A stretch of DNA of 64,000 bases from Chryseobacterium shigense (lineage in GTDB: Bacteria > Bacteroidota > Bacteroidia > Flavobacteriales > Weeksellaceae): assembly GCF_014207845.1 (NCBI RefSeq), contig NZ_JACHLC010000004.1, forward strand, positions 186,001 through 250,000. The letters run 5' to 3'. This document shows positions 62,575-64,000 of the stretch, one piece after another (the first letter of the stretch is position 1; each line of letters opens with the position of its first letter). Under the pieces are notes generated by a model. It was not told where the DNA came from. It was given only the letters and a program-made list of their open reading frames with translations, and ran no database searches. The position numbers and the translations under genes are program-made.

Positions 62575-63630
62575 ATGAGCACAATCACAGTAAAAGCCTA
62601 CGGGGCTGAGTCTACCACGGCAGACCTGAAAGAAATAAGTATTGAAAGAAGAGAAGTAACTTCAAAAGATGTGGAAATTGAAATCCTATACTGCGGAGTC
62701 TGCCACTCTGATCTTCATACGGCAAGAAATGACTGGGGCGGATCTTTGTATCCTGTAGTTCCGGGGCATGAAATTGTAGGAAGAATTACCAATGTGGGAA
62801 GTGAAGTTTCCAAATTTAAAGTGGGTGATCTTGCCGCTGTGGGATGTATGGTAGATTCATGCGGGCATTGCAACAGCTGTAAAGAAGATCTGGAGCAATA
62901 CTGCCTGAATGGGTTTACAGGAACCTATAACGGGCAAGATAAACATTTAGGCGGTCATACTTTTGGTGGATATTCCCAGAAGGTAGTTGTGGATGAACAT
63001 TTTGTTTTAAGCGTACCTGAAAACCTGGATCTGGCTGCAGTAGCACCACTTCTGTGTGCAGGTATTACTACATGGTCTCCATTGAGACACTGGAATGTAG
63101 GGCCAGATTCCAAAGTTGCAGTTGTAGGATTAGGCGGATTAGGACATATGGCGATCAAATTAGCAAAAGGATTAGGCGCAGAAGTGACTTTATTCTCAAG
63201 AACTCCGGGAAAAACGGATGATGCCAAACAGCTTGGCGCGGATCACGTTGTTATTTCTACCGATGATTCACAGATGGATCATGTAAAAGGAAAATTTGAT
63301 CTTATCATTGATACGGTTCCTTATGAGCACGATATCAATCCTTATATGCAGACGCTTACCCTGAACGGGACTTTAGTTCTTGTAGGATTTGTAGGTGAGT
63401 TCCAGGAAACTGAGGTAAGTACAAGACCAATGATCTTCCAGCGCCGTTCTGTTGCAGGATCTCTAATTGGTGGTATTGCCGAAACACAGGAATTACTGGA
63501 TTTCTGCGGAAAGCATAATATTGTTTCAGATATTGAACTGATCAAAATGGGAGATATCAACCATGCTTATGAAAGAATGCTTAAGAGCGATGTAAAATAC
63601 CGTTTCGTTATAGATATGCAGTCTTTGTAA
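62575..63630 (+). CDS. Zinc-dependent alcohol dehydrogenase (YahK/CAD-like)
   Basis: A 351-residue medium-chain dehydrogenase. Catalytic zinc ligands are Cys in CGVCHSDLH and His-Glu in PGHEIVG; the structural zinc has CGHCNSCKEDLEQYC. The NADP-binding fold starts VAVVGLGGLGHMAIK, and TLFSRTPGK (no acidic residue at the strand end) suits NADPH. Such enzymes reduce aldehydes to alcohols. It is co-directional with the cupin gene and probably under the divergent AraC regulator. Confidence 0.95.
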   Translation: MSTITVKAYGAESTTADLKEISIERREVTSKDVEIEILYCGVCHSDLHTARNDWGGSLYPVVPGHEIVGRITNVGSEVSKFKVGDLAAVGCMVDSCGHCNSCKEDLEQYCLNGFTGTYNGQDKHLGGHTFGGYSQKVVVDEHFVLSVPENLDLAAVAPLLCAGITTWSPLRHWNVGPDSKVAVVGLGGLGHMAIKLAKGLGAEVTLFSRTPGKTDDAKQLGADHVVISTDDSQMDHVKGKFDLIIDTVPYEHDINPYMQTLTLNGTLVLVGFVGEFQETEVSTRPMIFQRRSVAGSLIGGIAETQELLDFCGKHNIVSDIELIKMGDINHAYERMLKSDVKYRFVIDMQSL

Positions 63631-63652
63631 TTCTCTGTACATTTTAAAACAT

Positions 63653-63684
63653 AAAGGCTGCTCTTTCGGGCAGTCTTTTTTATA
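63653..63684. terminator. Bidirectional terminator
   Basis: AAAGGCTGC and GCAGTCTTT form a stem (one G-U) with an 8-base loop and T run between convergent genes. Confidence 0.85.
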
Positions 63685-64000
63685 TTAATACATTTTTTTC
63701 ATATCCTGAAAGGCCCACTCTGCCATTGCATCAATTACCGGAGCTAATTTGAGGCCTGCTTTACTCAGTTCATAAGTAACATGTGGCGGAACCACGGGTT
63801 TTGCAGTCCTGATAATCAACCCATCCGCTTCCAATTGCTTAAGATGCTGGATGAGCATTTTTTCCGTTACTTCCGGGATGGCTCTTTTCAATTCGCTGTA
63901 CCTTTTCTCTCCTGTTGAAAGATTAAACAGGATAATGGGCTTCCAAAAACCACCTATTTTTTCCATTACATACATTACAGGGCACTGCTCTAATATGCTT
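63685..64000 (-). CDS. HxlR-family regulator, 5' end outside window
   Basis: The frame continues to the right edge: residues before the first internal Met (63975) read SILEQCPV, then MYVMEKIGGFWKP, which is the conserved HxlR start region with its redox-type Cys. So the gene begins beyond the window, and the Met at 63975 is not the start. The winged helix covers TGEKRYSELKRAIPEVTEKMLIQHLKQLEADGLI and the wing PPHVTYELSKAGLKL. HxlR proteins respond to aldehydes or reactive species; a link to the adjacent alcohol dehydrogenase is plausible (inference). Confidence 0.93.
   Translation of the reverse strand, partial: SILEQCPVMYVMEKIGGFWKPIILFNLSTGEKRYSELKRAIPEVTEKMLIQHLKQLEADGLIIRTAKPVVPPHVTYELSKAGLKLAPVIDAMAEWAFQDMKKMY

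Overview
The window reads as a chromosomal segment of a Bacteroidota bacterium of the family Weeksellaceae, most like Chryseobacterium. The evidence is the AT-rich composition, many TAnnTTTG-type promoter boxes, scarce Shine-Dalgarno sites, and family members typical of the group (DUF6702, DUF2490, an outer-membrane receptor of the beta-barrel class, RadA, LytTR regulators, GG-leader 'bacteriocin-like' peptides). The species is an inference.

Layout. 1-4.8 kb: a + strand lipid-type operon (patatin-like protein, SDR, PAP2/dual-specificity phosphatase fusion, alpha/beta-hydrolase/methyltransferase fusion) whose last two genes resemble enterobacterial ynbD and ynbC. 5-12.2 kb: housekeeping genes (YceI, radA, acpH-like, HupE/UreJ, M1 peptidase). 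12.4-17.7 kb: a LytTR two-component system diverging from an outer-membrane protein, a citrate-type and a dicarboxylate-type transporter. 17.9 kb: an unlisted 44-residue GG-leader cysteine-rich peptide. 18.2-20.6 kb: groES and groEL, split by a four-helix-bundle gene lying between inverted repeats.

20.6-32.9 kb is an accessory region directly downstream of groEL. It starts with a second copy of the groEL 3' end, which differs from the resident end only at synonymous sites, and a further copy of the groEL terminator lies 7 kb on. Several AT-rich orphan genes sit between recurring junctions of the form TAnnTTTG-GA-GTTANCTG ... gene ... CAGNTAAC, an arrangement reminiscent of integron cassettes, but no integrase is present and the boxes do not fit attC. 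Two copies of a module (a divergent XRE regulator, a roughly 400-nt leader, and an unrecognised protein of about 175 residues) lie at 23.6-24.9 kb and 28.9-30.2 kb. Comparing the two leaders shows several compensatory base-pair changes in a long nested stem, so a conserved structured RNA is well supported. The regulators and their probable operators have diverged while the RNA and protein have not. This module is the best candidate for an undescribed system.

33-64 kb is mostly ordinary chromosome: small-molecule and detoxification genes (DinB-like, rifampin ADP-ribosyltransferase, GNATs, alpha/beta hydrolases), an FMN riboswitch with ribB, a TonB-type receptor, an MHS-family transporter, an ABC exporter, truA, an lpxK-PNP pair, a thioredoxin-like protein, dinB, a cytoplasmic alpha-amylase, a carboxylesterase, and an AraC/cupin/alcohol-dehydrogenase group. 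The last gene (HxlR type) and the first (patatin-like) run off the window edges. I saw no tRNA, rRNA, CRISPR array, transposase, integrase or replication origin.
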